Origin: Nyssa sinensis
Taxonomy: Eukaryota; Streptophyta; Magnoliopsida; Cornales; Nyssaceae
Direction: 5' to 3'
DNA length: 64,000 nt
Assembly (NCBI GenBank): GCA_008638375.1
Contig: CM018032.1
Location: 32,614,751 to 32,678,750 of the forward strand
The translations under genes and the position numbers were made by a program. Positions 1 through 11,032 of this stretch are shown here, piece after piece. Each line of letters starts with the position of its first letter. The stretch's first letter is position 1. A model generated the notes under the pieces. That model was not told the DNA's origin. It saw only the letters and a list, made by a program, of their open reading frames with translations, and ran no database searches.

Positions 1-970
1 CCACCCTATGTGATGTTGAAATCCTTCGGGATTCAACAGTAAATGCCCGGTAGCAGGATCTAATCCCCCAGGCAAATGAGATCGACAGTATTGGCAGTAA
101 AATGGGAGTCTGGTTCGAAACAGATTCCAACTAATTAAAGAGAAAAGATGACAAGTGATTTTGGAAATGAAAGCAGGTTTTACCCTCATTTTCAAATACA
201 TATTATGTGATTAAGTTATATATTTATCTGATGAAGTATGAGTTCTGCTTGGATATTTTAAATGTTTCCAAGGTATTTGAAATGCATATGTTTGAGTTAT
301 ATACTATATTTATCGAAGTACGAGTTTAGCTTGAATACTTTAAATGTTTCAAAGCTATCTGTTTTAAGGATGCATGTACTTTGTATTCTAAATTGTATAA
401 GCAATTGGCAGTGAATGTTTTACAACTCTTATCCACTAAAAAAAAAAAACACTGCTAATTGAAAACCCCATGACGAACACTGGAATTGCTCACAAGCTTA
501 GATTAGCTTACCCGGACTTTGTTCGGACCCCCCTTTCAGGTGATGCAGCAGACAGGGCCTTAAGGACATCGACGATGAGTCTGGCTGTTTTTGGAAAGAT
601 ATGTTTAAGTAGTTTTTCTTGAAGAACCTATAAACATTAGCAGTACGTTTTGTATTAATAGACAAGTAAGAATATGTAATAAGCCCTCAGGGCAACTGAA
701 TATGTATTGAATCGATGTATGAAGTCTTTAAGTTTTAGTTATACTCTGAATGTGTAACCATGTATGTTAAGTATGGAACAGCAGTATCGGAGGGATGTGC
801 ATAATTTAAAAATGAGAAAAGAAAAGAAAAAGTTTTTCACGCTTCCGCAACCATGTGTAGCACATCTATTCGATACCGCTGTAGATGCGAGCCTTGTCTC
901 GGGGCCTTCGGGTCTCGGGGCGGCGATCGTGATCCGATAATCCGCAGAGGATGGGTTTCGGGTCGTGACA
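1..970 (+). mobile_element. 5' LTR of element A1, 3' part only
   Basis: This matches the 3' LTR of the same element from position 5760 on. By eye I count about ten substitutions and two small indels over roughly 900 bp, so the insertion is fairly recent. It ends in ...GTGACA and is followed three bases later by a primer-binding site, which fixes the LTR end at 970. It contains the 3' splice-like site CCCTTTCAG at 531-539 and two conserved hairpins (15-37 with a TTCG loop, and 44-74). The unoccupied target of solo LTR B0 is seen at 906-910 (CTTCG). The start of the LTR lies outside the window. Confidence 0.9.
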
Positions 971-973
971 ACA

Positions 974-985
974 TGGTATCAGAGC
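974..985 (+). other. Primer-binding site of A1 (tRNA-iMet type)
   Basis: TGGTATCAGAGC starts three bases after the LTR end. This is the usual plant minus-strand primer site, complementary to the 3' end of initiator-methionine tRNA. Confidence 0.92.
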
Positions 986-1112
986 ACTAGGTATTAGGTC
1001 TTTTGGGAAAAGACCGAGTCGTAATTTAAGTTAGGAATTTCTAAGATTAGTTCTAGGTTGACTGAAACCAACTTAGTGACAATAAGAGATTCAAAATAGA
1101 ATTTTGAGTTAG

Positions 1113-1531
1113 GTAAGTCCTAGACTACCTAAAAAAAAAAAAAATGTGAAGTATGTGATATGATATAAAGGCGGGGTATGGGACCCGTAGTATATGAAAT
1201 AGATATGTGAAGTATGTGATATAATATAAAGGCGGGGTATGGAACCCGTAGTATATGAAATAGATATGTGAAGTATGTGATATGATATAAAGGCGGGGTA
1301 TGGGACCCGTAGTACATGAAATAGATATATGAAGTATACGATAGGAAGGCGGGGTATGGGACCCGTAGTTAAAAGAAGTAGTAAAATGAAAACGAGAAGT
1401 AAATGTGGACTATAATTCCACCATGAACATCGAGGATGATAAAAATATTAAACCTTGAAATTATGAAGTAAGTGAATATGAACCTTATGTGATAGATATG
1501 TGTTAGAAAACTAACTATTGTATGTTTTCAG
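1113..1531 (+). other. Predicted leader intron of A1 upstream of gag
   Basis: A consensus donor AG|GTAAGT at 1111-1118 and an acceptor TTTTCAG at 1525-1531 bracket the hairpin array. The same two sites recur in A2 (donor 38115, acceptor ending 43717) and in both B interiors (48163/48657 and 54116/54608). Removal would delete an upstream ATG at 1522 and leave the ATG at 1537 as the first start. Splicing is inferred and not shown. Confidence 0.5.
1170..1368 (+). repeat. Hairpin minisatellite in the A1 leader, four units
   Basis: Four units at about 1170, 1231, 1292 and 1348 (spacing 61, 61 and 57 bp) each carry GCGGG-GTATGGGA-CCCGT, a five-pair stem with an eight-base loop. The second unit has GGAA in the loop. 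The AT-rich linker between the hairpins is also repeated. See the B copies for paired changes in the stem. Confidence 0.85.
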
Positions 1532-1536
1532 CAAGA

Positions 1537-2625
1537 ATGGTGAACACAAGAAGGAATGCTAGAGACCCAGAAGATAGACTGGATCGAGTAGAGCACATTT
1601 TAGAAGCAATGGCTCAGCATATGATAGAGGCCCAAGCCCAGGGCGGAGCACCACCACAGGTGCAAAACCCCGGACCACCCCAGAATCAGGGACAACCTGC
1701 CGACATAATGAATACGTCGAGTTTTAAAGTATTTCAAGGATTCAAACCTCCTAGGTTTGATGGACTAGACACGACAATCGACGCTGAAGCGTGGATCCAG
1801 GAGATAGAACGAATATTCATAGTCTTTCCCTGTATTGATGAACAGAAAGTCTCTTACGCTGCTTTTACCTTTAAGGATTCAGCGTATGCATGGTGGCGGT
1901 TGGAAAAAGAACGAGAGCCGCCTATGACATGGGTAAGATTTTTAGAAGTGTTTTTTGATAAGTATTTGCCCAGGTCACAAAAAAATCAAAAGATAGCAGA
2001 ATTCGCGCTTTTAACCCAAGGAACCATGACCGTGGCCGAATATGAGACCAAGTTCATGCAATTGGCTAGATTCGCGCCCCATATGGTTCAAACTGAAGAT
2101 CTAAAAGCCTAAAAATTTGAATGTGGCCTGAGGGATGGCATCAAGTATCGACTTGAACCATTTGAACTCCCTACATACAACGGAGTAGTGGAGCGTGCCA
2201 AAATCTTTGAAAGGGCTGGAATTGCCTTGTCTCAAAAGAAAGACAAGAACAAGATCAGCCTGAGTCCCCAATCAATGAAGAAAACAAAAGCCAGGGATAA
2301 AAGTGAGAACTCTATTAACAAGAAGGGAGATGTTAGCAAAAAGTCGGAAGAGGTTCCAGTATGCCCTACCTGTAAAAAGAGGCATCAAGCACCTTGTTGG
2401 CGCGACACTGGAGGCTGTTACAAATGTGGTCAGACTGGGCATGTCATTAAGGATTGCCCAAAGTGGAGTTCCACTGCAAAGGAACCTACTGCTGTAGCTT
2501 CATCAGCTACACCACATGCACCTGCCGCGACAGCTGGAAAAACAGGAGGAGGCAAGGAGCCTATGAGGTACGGCCGAGTCTACAACATACATGGAGATGC
2601 AGCTCAAACCTCTAAGGATGATTAG
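1537..2625 (+). pseudogene. gag: gag of element A1 with one in-frame stop codon
   Basis: The frame spans 363 codons (362 residues plus stop), the same length as the intact gag at 48663-49751. Gag forms the particle that packages retrotransposon RNA. Seen here are an N-terminal MVNTRRN segment followed by a short helical stretch, a Pro/Gln-rich spacer, a Retrotrans_gag-type core with aromatic and charged motifs, a basic linker, and a double cysteine region ending in the CCHC knuckle CYKCGQTGHVIKDC. Codon 192 (2110-2112) is TAA where the intact copy has TGG, so the protein would stop before the basic linker and zinc knuckle. There is no frameshift. I chose the ATG at 1537 because the predicted splice acceptor ends at 1531 and the same start is used in B. 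Nothing encoding protease or reverse transcriptase follows. The stop reads as decay, although this element's LTRs are about 1% diverged. Confidence 0.9.
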
Positions 2626-2780
2626 GTACACGATCAATATTTAATTTCTGTAAATCTATGTTTATTGTTTAAATTTAAACTCTAGACATATTAATGTGAA
2701 GAATGATGTAATGTTTATTGGGAAACCTTCTAATCTTTAAAGATAGGGACAAGCGAGTTTTGGGGACAAAAATCTTATAA

Positions 2781-2791
2781 GTAGGGAAGAA
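2781..2791 (+). other. Polypurine tract of A1
   Basis: GTAGGGAAGAA lies directly before the LTR start at 2792 and is the expected plus-strand primer. It is preceded by a degenerate copy of the palindrome GAGTTTTG-AGGA-CAAAACTC, which is perfect in other copies. Confidence 0.85.
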
Positions 2792-4153
2792 TGTAATATC
2801 CCGACCCGGGATATCGGGTCACATGGCACGTATTACGAGGGAAAGAAATTATATATAGATATATAATTAATTAATTATTAAATTAATTAATTAATTATGG
2901 AAAAAGGATATATATGTGTATTAATTAAATATATAAATATATACATATATATTAAAGGAATGAAATATGAAAATGTTAAAAAGTAAAAAGTGAAAAGGTA
3001 TGAGTGTGTGAGTGTGTGTCGGAAACATAGTGTGTGTGTTCTCATGTGTGTGTGTGTATTGTATTATATGTATATATGTATACAAAATATCTTACAAGAA
3101 ATTAATGTAAAGTAGAAAAGAGAAAAAGTAAAAATTAATGAGATGGGAGAGCTGTGTGGGGCTAGAATTCAGAATGTAGAGAGAGAGAGAGATAGCTGTA
3201 GAGAGAGAGAGAACATGAAGAGAGAGAGAGAGAGGTCGGCTACCTTGCTTTAAAAGCCAAACATGCAATGCATGTTGATCTCTTGCAAAAGAAACCAAAA
3301 GAAGAAGAATTGAGGAGATAGAAGAAGGGTTTTAGAGCAAGAAAGAGGAGGAAACCGAGAGAAAGAAGGTGAGAAAGCTAAATTTTTTCATTTTTCTCTC
3401 TCTAAAATTTCTCCATATATAACTAATTTAAAGCTTTCATTTTATGTATATGATATAAAGAACATATTTAGACTTGTTTAGCTATGGATTTTGAGCTTCA
3501 AAACACCCAAAAACACCTAACCCAAGAACGACAGCCATTGAAGACCTTGCCCATGGCAGGTCTGAACCGAGTTTCTTTAAGCTTGATTTGGCTTATCAAG
3601 ACTTAAAGTGGACACTATGAGCATGCTGAAAACCTACATCCGCGACCAAAAATCCTAAGAAATGGCCCCACAAGGATGAGTTACAGGTTTCGATTTTTAA
3701 AACCAACCTTCCAATCTCGCGTCAAAAGTGACATTTGAGAATGGGGAATGAAACCCTTTTAACTAAGGAACAAAACAAGCCAAATTTTATGAAAAACCAT
3801 CGAGAAATAAGCGTTAACCATGGAGTTACAGTTCGGGTTATCATGGTTTAAACCCAATGATTTAGCCATATTCGAAGCCCTAAAGTGACGCAAAAACATG
3901 TATTTAGATGTTAGGGAGTGATTGGAAAAGAAAGCAGAGAAAATGGCATCGAAAAACATCACGAAAATCAAACTGAAAAAAAAAATTAGGGTTTCGGTGT
4001 GAACAGTGCCAATCTCGTGGGGAAGACGACACTGTTCGGGTCGGGTCGGGTCGGTCTACGGGTCGGCTACGGATCCGGGTCAAATCCGGGTATGGGTTCA
4101 ATTAAACGGTGACGTTTAGGGGATTTAAACTTTTAAAAATTAACCCTTAGGGC

Positions 4154-4172
4154 TGACGTCATCATGACGTCA
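4154..4172 (+). promoter_or_regulatory. Paired TGACGTCA palindromes in the A1 LTR
   Basis: Two copies of TGACGTCA start 11 bp apart, about one helical turn. TGACG/TGACGTCA is the known core for plant TGA-type bZIP factors. The pair recurs in A2 (35231 and 35242), B0 (8129 and 8140) and B LTR 1 (45390 and 45401). In B LTR 2 and 3 only the second site is intact (51359, 63296). Regulatory function is inferred. Confidence 0.45.
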
Positions 4173-6910
4173 GCATTACGTGGCAGACCGGCTAAACCGG
4201 TTGGTTTATGACTGGACCGGACTGGTTCACTTAATTTCTAACCGAACCCTTTGGTTTATTTAATTAATTAAAAATAAATAAACCAACACTTTACCTATTT
4301 ACGGATTGACCCCAGAAGTTTCTAGAAATGCTACTGTGGCCCAACTGAGGGAAAATTTATGCATTAAGGCCCCTGAAAAATAATTAAATTATTAAATTAT
4401 TAATTTAATTATTTAATAAATAAGGTTAAATTACTATTTTACCCTTGGGTCATAAATATAGCAAACGAAGTCCAAATTACACTTATGAATAGTGTAATTT
4501 TACTATTTTGGACATTCTGAGATCAATGGTAGGGTCCGTTGTACGAGACGAGGCCCGAAAAATAAAGACACGTAAGGGGTAAATGACCAAAATACCCTTC
4601 GACCAAAATTTACAAGTTATTAGTGTATTCTTACTATCTTGGACCTTCTGAGTCCAATGGTGAGGTCCACAACACGAAATGGAGTCCCAAAAAATAAAGA
4701 CACGTAAAGGTGCAAAAAGACCAAAATACCCCTGGTACCCTAAAAGCCGAAATGAGATCAGAGAAGGTCTAAATTGACTTTCTTTGACATCCCGGACTCA
4801 AAAATGGAGTCCAAATTACGAAACGAAGTACAGAAAAATATGACACGTGAAACGATAAAATGACCATGTTGCCCTTTTATATATAACAGTCCAAATTAAA
4901 TGTTAGGAAAGCCTAAACTGACTTTCTTCGACACTCCGGACTCAATGGTAGAGTCTATTCGACCAAAAGAAATGTCTAAAATAAAAAGACATAAAATTTG
5001 ATGAATAGCATCTGTTAGATGACTATGAACTGAAATGATGCCAAAGTACTAATACTAAGGCAAGTACGAGAAACGAAATACGAAAAGACACGACACGTAA
5101 ACATGTCAAATAAATAACTTTAAATTAAAGTTAATGGAACTCCCAGAAGAGTATAAATTGAAATAAATTCAATTTCTAACACGTTAAATTATGTCATAGG
5201 TTACAAGTACGAGTTAAATTAAGTACCTATGAAATTGTGAAATCGTTTTAGGATCTAATACGATTTAAGCATAAGTTAAGGAATATCGAGATGATATTAC
5301 AATGAATGTGAAGTTGATGAGGTGTTTATGAATTGTTCTTAGGAACTACAAGGAAAGTGGGAAAGCGCATTTTAGCACTAACCCTAAAGAATCGAGGTGA
5401 GAAACCCTGTGTTTGAATTGGAGATTTAACTCCATGGATTTGAAAAAGTTTTAAGTTCAAAGATGTGAAGTATTTGAAGTTTCAAATTCAGTATTTACAT
5501 GATTCAGCTTTTAATAGTACTGTTTATAACTCTATTATGACATGCTCAGTGATTGGTATTTATCATAGTTTTCTTAAAACACATTTCAGCATGTCTAAAG
5601 TTTTAAATGCCAAATTATGTTAAATATCCTGAATTTGATAGTTACAAGTATTTGAAGTCCTATTGTAGAAATTATACATTTCATGTTTTAATATTCATGA
5701 AAGTATCTATTGAAGAAGTTATGTGATAAATGTTTTACAAGATAAACGGTACTAAGTACCACCCTATGTGATGTTGAAATCCTTCGGGATTCAACAGTAA
5801 ATGCCCGGTAGCAGGATCTAATCCCCCAGGCAAATGAGATCGACAGTATTGGCAGTAAAATGGGAGTCTGGTTCGAAACAAATTCCAACTAATTAAAGAG
5901 AAAAGATGACAAGTGATTTTGGAAATGAAAGCAGGTTTTACCCTCATTTTCAAATACATATTATGTGATTAAGTTATATATTTATCTGATGAAGTATGAG
6001 TTCTGCTTGGATATCTTAAATGTTTCCAAGGTATTTGAAATGCATATGTTTGAGTTATATACTCTATTTATCGAAGTACGAGTTTAGCTTGAATACTTTA
6101 AATGTTTCAAAGCTATCTGTTTTAAAGATGCATGTACTTTGTATTCTAAATTGTATAAGCAATTGGCAGTAAATGTTTTACAACTCTTATCCACTAAAAA
6201 AAAAAAACCACTGCTAATTGAAAACCCCATGACGAACACTGGAATTGCTCACAAGCTTAGATTAGCTTACCCGGACTTTGTTCGGACCCCCCCTTTCAGG
6301 TGATGCAGCAGACAGGGCCTTAAGGACATCGACGATGAGTCTGGCTGTTTTTGGAAAGATATGTTTAAGTAGTTTTTCTTGAAGAACCTATAAACATTAG
6401 CAGTACGTTTTGTATTAATAGACAAGTAAGAATATGTAATAAGCCCTCAGGGCAACTGAATATGTATTGTATCGATGTATGAAGTCTTTAAGTTTTAGTT
6501 ATACTCTGAATGTGTAACCATGTATGTTAAGTATGGAACAGTAGTATCGGAGGGATGTGCATAATTTAAAAATGAGAAAAGAAAAGAAAACGTTTTTCAC
6601 GCTTCCGCAACCATGTGTAGCACATCTATTCGATACCGATGTAGATGCGAGCCTTGTCTCGGGGCCTTCGTGTAATACCCCGACCCGAGAATGTCGGGTA
6701 ATATGACACGCATTTCGAAGATATGAAAAATGGAAGTAAATATTATGCTTTTAAAACAATAATAAATTAATTTAATAAAATTAATTTATTAATATGAGAA
6801 ATTAAGTATTTATTATGATTAATATGAAATATGATGGTTAATTGGTAAAGTGTAATAAATTGAATAAATAATTTAATAATAAATTAAATATGACAAATTA
6901 AGTAAAAATA

Positions 6911-6918
6911 TATAAATA
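6911..6918 (+). promoter_or_regulatory. Possible TATA box of LTR B0
   Basis: TATAAATA lies about 240 bp into the LTR, upstream of a GA-rich stretch and of the first donor-like site (7349). It recurs in B LTR 1 at 44205-44212. The surroundings are pure TA repeat, so this is weak. Confidence 0.25.
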
Positions 6919-6988
6919 TATATATATATACATATATATATATACCAGCCGTGTGTGTGAGTGTGGAGTAATATGTAAATTAAATATA

Positions 6989-7022
<34 letters not shown>

Positions 7023-7348
7023 GTATACATGAATAGATGAGAGGGAGACATGAGAATTAATATGGGTAAGGTGGCATGTACTTTATGTGTATATTATATG
7101 GCCATTAGGTGAAGATGAATAGGGAGAGGTATGGCTATGGTCTGATGGAGTAAGGGAGTGAAATGAGGGGCAATTAAGTGAGGTGATAGCCATTTAATTT
7201 CTCACCTATACAAATGGTCATACATGGCTTACACACAAGATCTCCACCGATCAGCAATAGAGAAAGAGAGGGAGAGTTATGGGCATTTAGAAGAAGAGAA
7301 GAGAGGTCTCAGAGGAAGGAGGAAAGAGAGAGAAAGCCACTGTTAGAG

Positions 7349-9212
7349 GTAAAACCCCAAGAACCATTATTTTCTCTCTCTAGGAAATTTTGCATGCATA
7401 AACTGTTTTAGTTCTAGATTTTGTATATATGATGTTTTAAACATATTTAGGCTTGATTAAACATGAAATTAGGTGATAAAAACACCTAGAACTACGTGAC
7501 CCAACAGTGATCCGCCATTGAAGACCATGCTATAGCAGGTCTGAAATGATGGAAGCCAAACTCTTTTTGGTGCATAGAGACTTCAAGAAGAAGTCATGAA
7601 GGTCATGAAAACCTATACCCGCGACCAAAAATCACATGAAATGACCCTCGACCATTGACTTGCAGGTTTCGGGTTTTCAACCCAAACCCTTAAACTTGCC
7701 TTTAAACCTACCCTTATGAACGAAAATTTAATCCCCATGAAGAGAGGATTAAAACAAGCAAAACCTCGTGAAAAACCATCGACAAACGAGCATGAACGAC
7801 CCATGAACAGCTCGGATTATCGCGACTTAATTCGAGTCATTGAGCTACATTCGAACCTCCAAATCAATGTAGAAGTGTTCTATAATGTATTAGGAGGTGT
7901 TTGGAAAAGAAAGCAGAAGAAACGGAGTTGTAGAAATCCACGAAATAGGAAAAAAAATGAAAACCTGCAACTAGGGCAACACTGGGAAGAAACGGGGAAG
8001 AAGATGAACAGTGGTGGTTCGGGTCAAATGGGTCAAATCGGGTTCGGGTCGGAACCCGACCCGTCGTATAAACGGTTAAGTGGGACGGCGTCGTTTATGC
8101 TTATATTTAAATTTTAAACTATTAGGGCTGACGTCATCATGACGTCAGCATTACGCAATAAACCCAACCAGACCGGGTTGGTTCAATTGAAATTGGACCG
8201 GTTCATTTGAGATAGGACTGAACCCACTGGTTCAGTCCGAAAGTTTTGAATATTTAATTTTGACCCCCAACTGTTCTACGGATTTACACTGTGGCCCAAA
8301 TTTTGGAAAAATTATGCGAATATACCCCTGGAAAAATAATAAAATAATAAAATAATTTATTTAATTATTTTATTAAATAAGTAAAATTACTAAATTACCC
8401 TTGGGTCATAAATAGGGCAAATGAAGTCCAAATTAAATAAACGAATAGTGTATCCTTACTATTTCGGATATTCTGAAGCCAATGGTAGGGTCCGTTTTAC
8501 GAGACGGGGCCCAAAAATTTAGACACGTAAAGGAGTAAAATTACCAAAATACCCCTTGACCAAAATTAACAAGTTATTAGTGTAATTTTACTATCTCGGA
8601 CCTTCTGAGTCCAACGGTGAAGTCCACGACACGAGATGAGGTCCCAAAAATTTAGACACGTTAAGGTATAAATTACCAAAATACCCCTTGACCAAAATTA
8701 ACAAGTTATTAGTGTAATTTTACTATCTCGGACCTTCTGAGTCCAACGGTGAAGTCCACGACACGAGATGAGGTCCCGAACATAAAGACACGTAAAGGAG
8801 TAAAATGACCAAATTACCCCTAGTACACTAAAAGCCAAATTAAAACACAGGAAGGTCTGAATTGACTTTCATTGACATCCTGGACTCAATAATGGAGTCC
8901 GAACTATGAAACAAAGTACAGAAAAATATGACACGTAAAACGACGAATGACCCTTTTTCCCTTTTTATACTAGAGTCCGAATTAAATCCTAGGGAAGCCC
9001 AAACCGACTTTCTTCGACGCTCCGGACTCAATGGTAGAGTCTATTCGACCAAAAGAAATGCCTACAATAAAAATACATAAAATTTGATGAATAGCATCTG
9101 TCAGATGACTATAAATTAAAGTGATGCCAAAGTACTAATCTACGACATATACGAGGACATGGCAACACATCAAATCTAGAATAAAAATTTCTAACTCATA
9201 AATTGATCTTAG
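7349..9212 (+). other. Predicted intron 1 of LTR B0
   Basis: The donor is GAG|GTAAAA at 7349. The acceptor is GATCTTAG ending at 9212, with a CTAAC branch-like motif about 15 bases before it. Equivalent sites are in B LTR 1 (44610-46346), B LTR 2 (50568-52301), A1 (3369-5199) and A2 (34452-36271). It contains the paired TGACGTCA sites and the 140-bp modules. Confidence 0.4.
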
Positions 9213-9219
9213 GTAAATC

Positions 9220-9501
9220 ATGGAAGAACAACGACCCAAGTACACGATCATGACCAAGGCCCAAAGGGCCAAGGACCCAAAGCAACAGGCCTTCATGCAA
9301 GAGCTGTTGCGTCGACAGAGAGTAATCGACAGATTTGTCAAGATAGCCAAGGCGACAGAGGTCGTCTCGGTAAGCCCCTTCATGTTCAAATCACCCACCA
9401 AGGCCATGGTGGCGGAGGCTAAAAAGAAGAAGGAGGAAAAAAGGAAATTGGAAGAGGAGAGAGAGAACACAGAAACCTTAGCCGAATGGCGTCGCAGGTA
9501 A
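9220..9501 (+). CDS. Conserved 93-codon reading frame inside LTR B0, function unknown
   Basis: I do not recognise this protein. It has 93 residues, starts MEEQRPKYTIMTKAQRAKDP, is rich in Lys, Arg and Glu, and has a strongly charged helical C-terminal part with a KKKKEEKRK stretch that could be a nuclear signal or coiled coil. It has no signal peptide or membrane segment. The ATG is 8 bases after the predicted acceptor (9212), and the TAA is followed by about 217 bp to the next donor (9719), so it fits within one exon. The matching frame in B LTR 1 (46356-46637) has the same length. By eye the two differ at 16 synonymous and 7 amino-acid-changing sites, with mild changes (Y/F, K/R, M/I, L/M). 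This suggests selection on the protein. The A LTRs lack this segment, so B gained it, perhaps from a host gene. Confidence 0.55.
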   Translation: MEEQRPKYTIMTKAQRAKDPKQQAFMQELLRRQRVIDRFVKIAKATEVVSVSPFMFKSPTKAMVAEAKKKKEEKRKLEEERENTETLAEWRRR

Positions 9502-9718
9502 TATTATTATCATTAAGAACATAAGTTACTAGCTCCGTATTACAGTTATAAGACAGACAGGTATGACAAGTTAGGCTTCTCACAGTCTACACTTAGTGAG
9601 TTGTGGAGTTAATTAAGTACATATGAAAATTTATGAGATCTTCATGAATCTTGATAGGCTAAGGAAAGAGAGAGAAAAAGGGAAGGCGCCTCAGTAGAGC
9701 TAACCCTAAAGGACCAAG

Positions 9719-10528
9719 GTGAGTAACCCTGTATTTGAACTGGAGATTTAACTCCATATATTTGAAGAAGTTTTAAGTTCAAGTTATTGCAGCCATTGAA
9801 TATCAAATTCAGTCTTTATATGATTCCGTTCTTTTAAAATATTTTGTTACGGCATGCTTTATAAATGTTTTTATATCCAACTCTTTTCTTGAAAATAATT
9901 AGCATGTCTAAATCAAATGCAAATCTCTTTAATATTCTGAATTTGATTATCACGTGTATTCGAAACTTCATGGTAGAAGTCATACTCTCCATGTTTTAAA
10001 TGTTCATGAAAAACATCTATCAAAGAAGTCTTGTGAAATTATTTTATAAGATAAACGGCACTAAGTGCCACCCCTTATGATGGTTGAAATCCTCCGGGAT
10101 TCAACAGTACATGCCCGGTAGAAGGATCAAATCCCCCAGGCAAATGAGATATCTCCATTGTAGCATTGCAGTAAAACGGGAGTCTGGTTCGAAACAGATT
10201 CCGCCTAATAAAAGAGAAAAGATGACAAGTGATTTTGAAAATAGAAGTAGGCATTATCCCTATTCTATTTCACGTATTTATGTGCTTTTAAATTGCATAT
10301 GCTCTATTTGAAGAAAATGTGTATTTAGCTTGAATACTTTAATTGTTCAAAGCTATTGTTTTAAGAATGCATATATTCTGTGTTCTAAAATGTACGAGCA
10401 ATTGGTAGTGAGAGTTTTATAAACCTTCATGTGCTAAAACCACTACCAGTTGAAAACCCCATGACGAATGCAGGAATTACTCACAAGCTTTGATTAGCTT
10501 ACCCGGATTTTATCCGCCCCCCTTTCAG
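9719..10528 (+). other. Predicted intron 2 of LTR B0
   Basis: The donor AAG|GTGAGTAAC is at 9719, and the acceptor CCCCCCTTTCAG ends at 10528, giving 810 bp. B LTR 1 (46854-47663) and LTR 2 (52809-53618) have the same 810-bp span. Equivalent spans exist in A1 (5397-6299), A2 (36470-37455), C2, C3, C4, D and F. It contains the conserved hairpins at 10083-10105 and 10112-10142. Confidence 0.45.
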
Positions 10529-11032
10529 GTGACTAAGGGCAGATCGATTATTGAAGACTATAAGGAGAAACCTAGCTTTTGGGAAGATTTGCTTAAGTAG
10601 CTCTTTTGGGAAAAATCACATGAACTTTGATTAGTATATTTTGTATTTCCGGACAATCTAAGGACATGTATTAAGCCCCACGGGGCAGTTGAACTAAGAT
10701 TGTAATTATAAAATCGTTTAAGTTTTAGTTATGCTCTGAATGTATGATTATACATGTATACCGAAATGTGAAGAGCGGCAGTATCGGACGGATGTGCAAA
10801 ATTTTAAAATAAGAAAAGAAAAGAAAAAGTTTTTCACGCTTCCGCAACCACATGGAGCACATCTATTCGGTACCGCTGCAGATGGGAGCCTGGTCTCGAG
10901 GCCTTCGGGCCTCGGGGCGGCGGTCGCGATTCGATAATCCGCACAGGGTGGGTTTCGGGACGTGACACTTCGGGTCTCGGGGCGGCGATCGCGATCCGGT
11001 AATCCGCAGAGGGTGGGTTTCGGGTCGTGACA

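Larger units (their letters stand above)
6671..10967 (+). mobile_element. Solo LTR B0, inserted in the A1 3' LTR
   Basis: A 4297-bp LTR runs from TGTAATACCCC to ...GACGTGACA, flanked by the 5-bp duplication CTTCG (6666-6670 and 10968-10972). The A1 5' LTR shows the empty site at 906-910. No interior remains, so it is a solo LTR left by LTR-LTR recombination. Inside are a TATA-like TATAAATA at 6911, a GA-rich leader, predicted intron 1 (7349-9212), a middle exon with a 93-codon frame (9220-9501), and predicted intron 2 (9719-10528). One module is duplicated in tandem with a 132-bp period (8559-8690 and 8691-8822), which the other B copies lack. Confidence 0.95.
2792..11032 (+). mobile_element. 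3' LTR of element A1, split by solo LTR B0
   Basis: It starts TGTAATATCC after the polypurine tract and ends ...GGGTCGTGACA at 11032. Without the insert at 6671-10967 and one duplicated CTTCG it is about 3.94 kb. Contents in order: a terminal palindrome (2803-2820), TA-rich and GA-rich stretches, a donor-like site AAG|GTGAGA at 3369, a pair of TGACGTCA sites (4154-4161 and 4165-4172), about four modules of roughly 140 bp with GGAC...GTCC inverted repeats (4510-4995), an acceptor-like TCATAG ending at 5199, a second donor GAG|GTGAGA at 5397, two conserved hairpins (5773-5795 and 5802-5832), and an acceptor CTTTCAG ending at 6299. No protein reading frame is conserved in it. Confidence 0.92.

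Noticed and set aside
2626..2791. Reverse transcriptase or integrase remnants after gag in A1, or after gag in B (49752-49902)
   Set aside because: Only about 150-170 bp separate the gag stop from the LTR, and no pol motif is seen on either strand.
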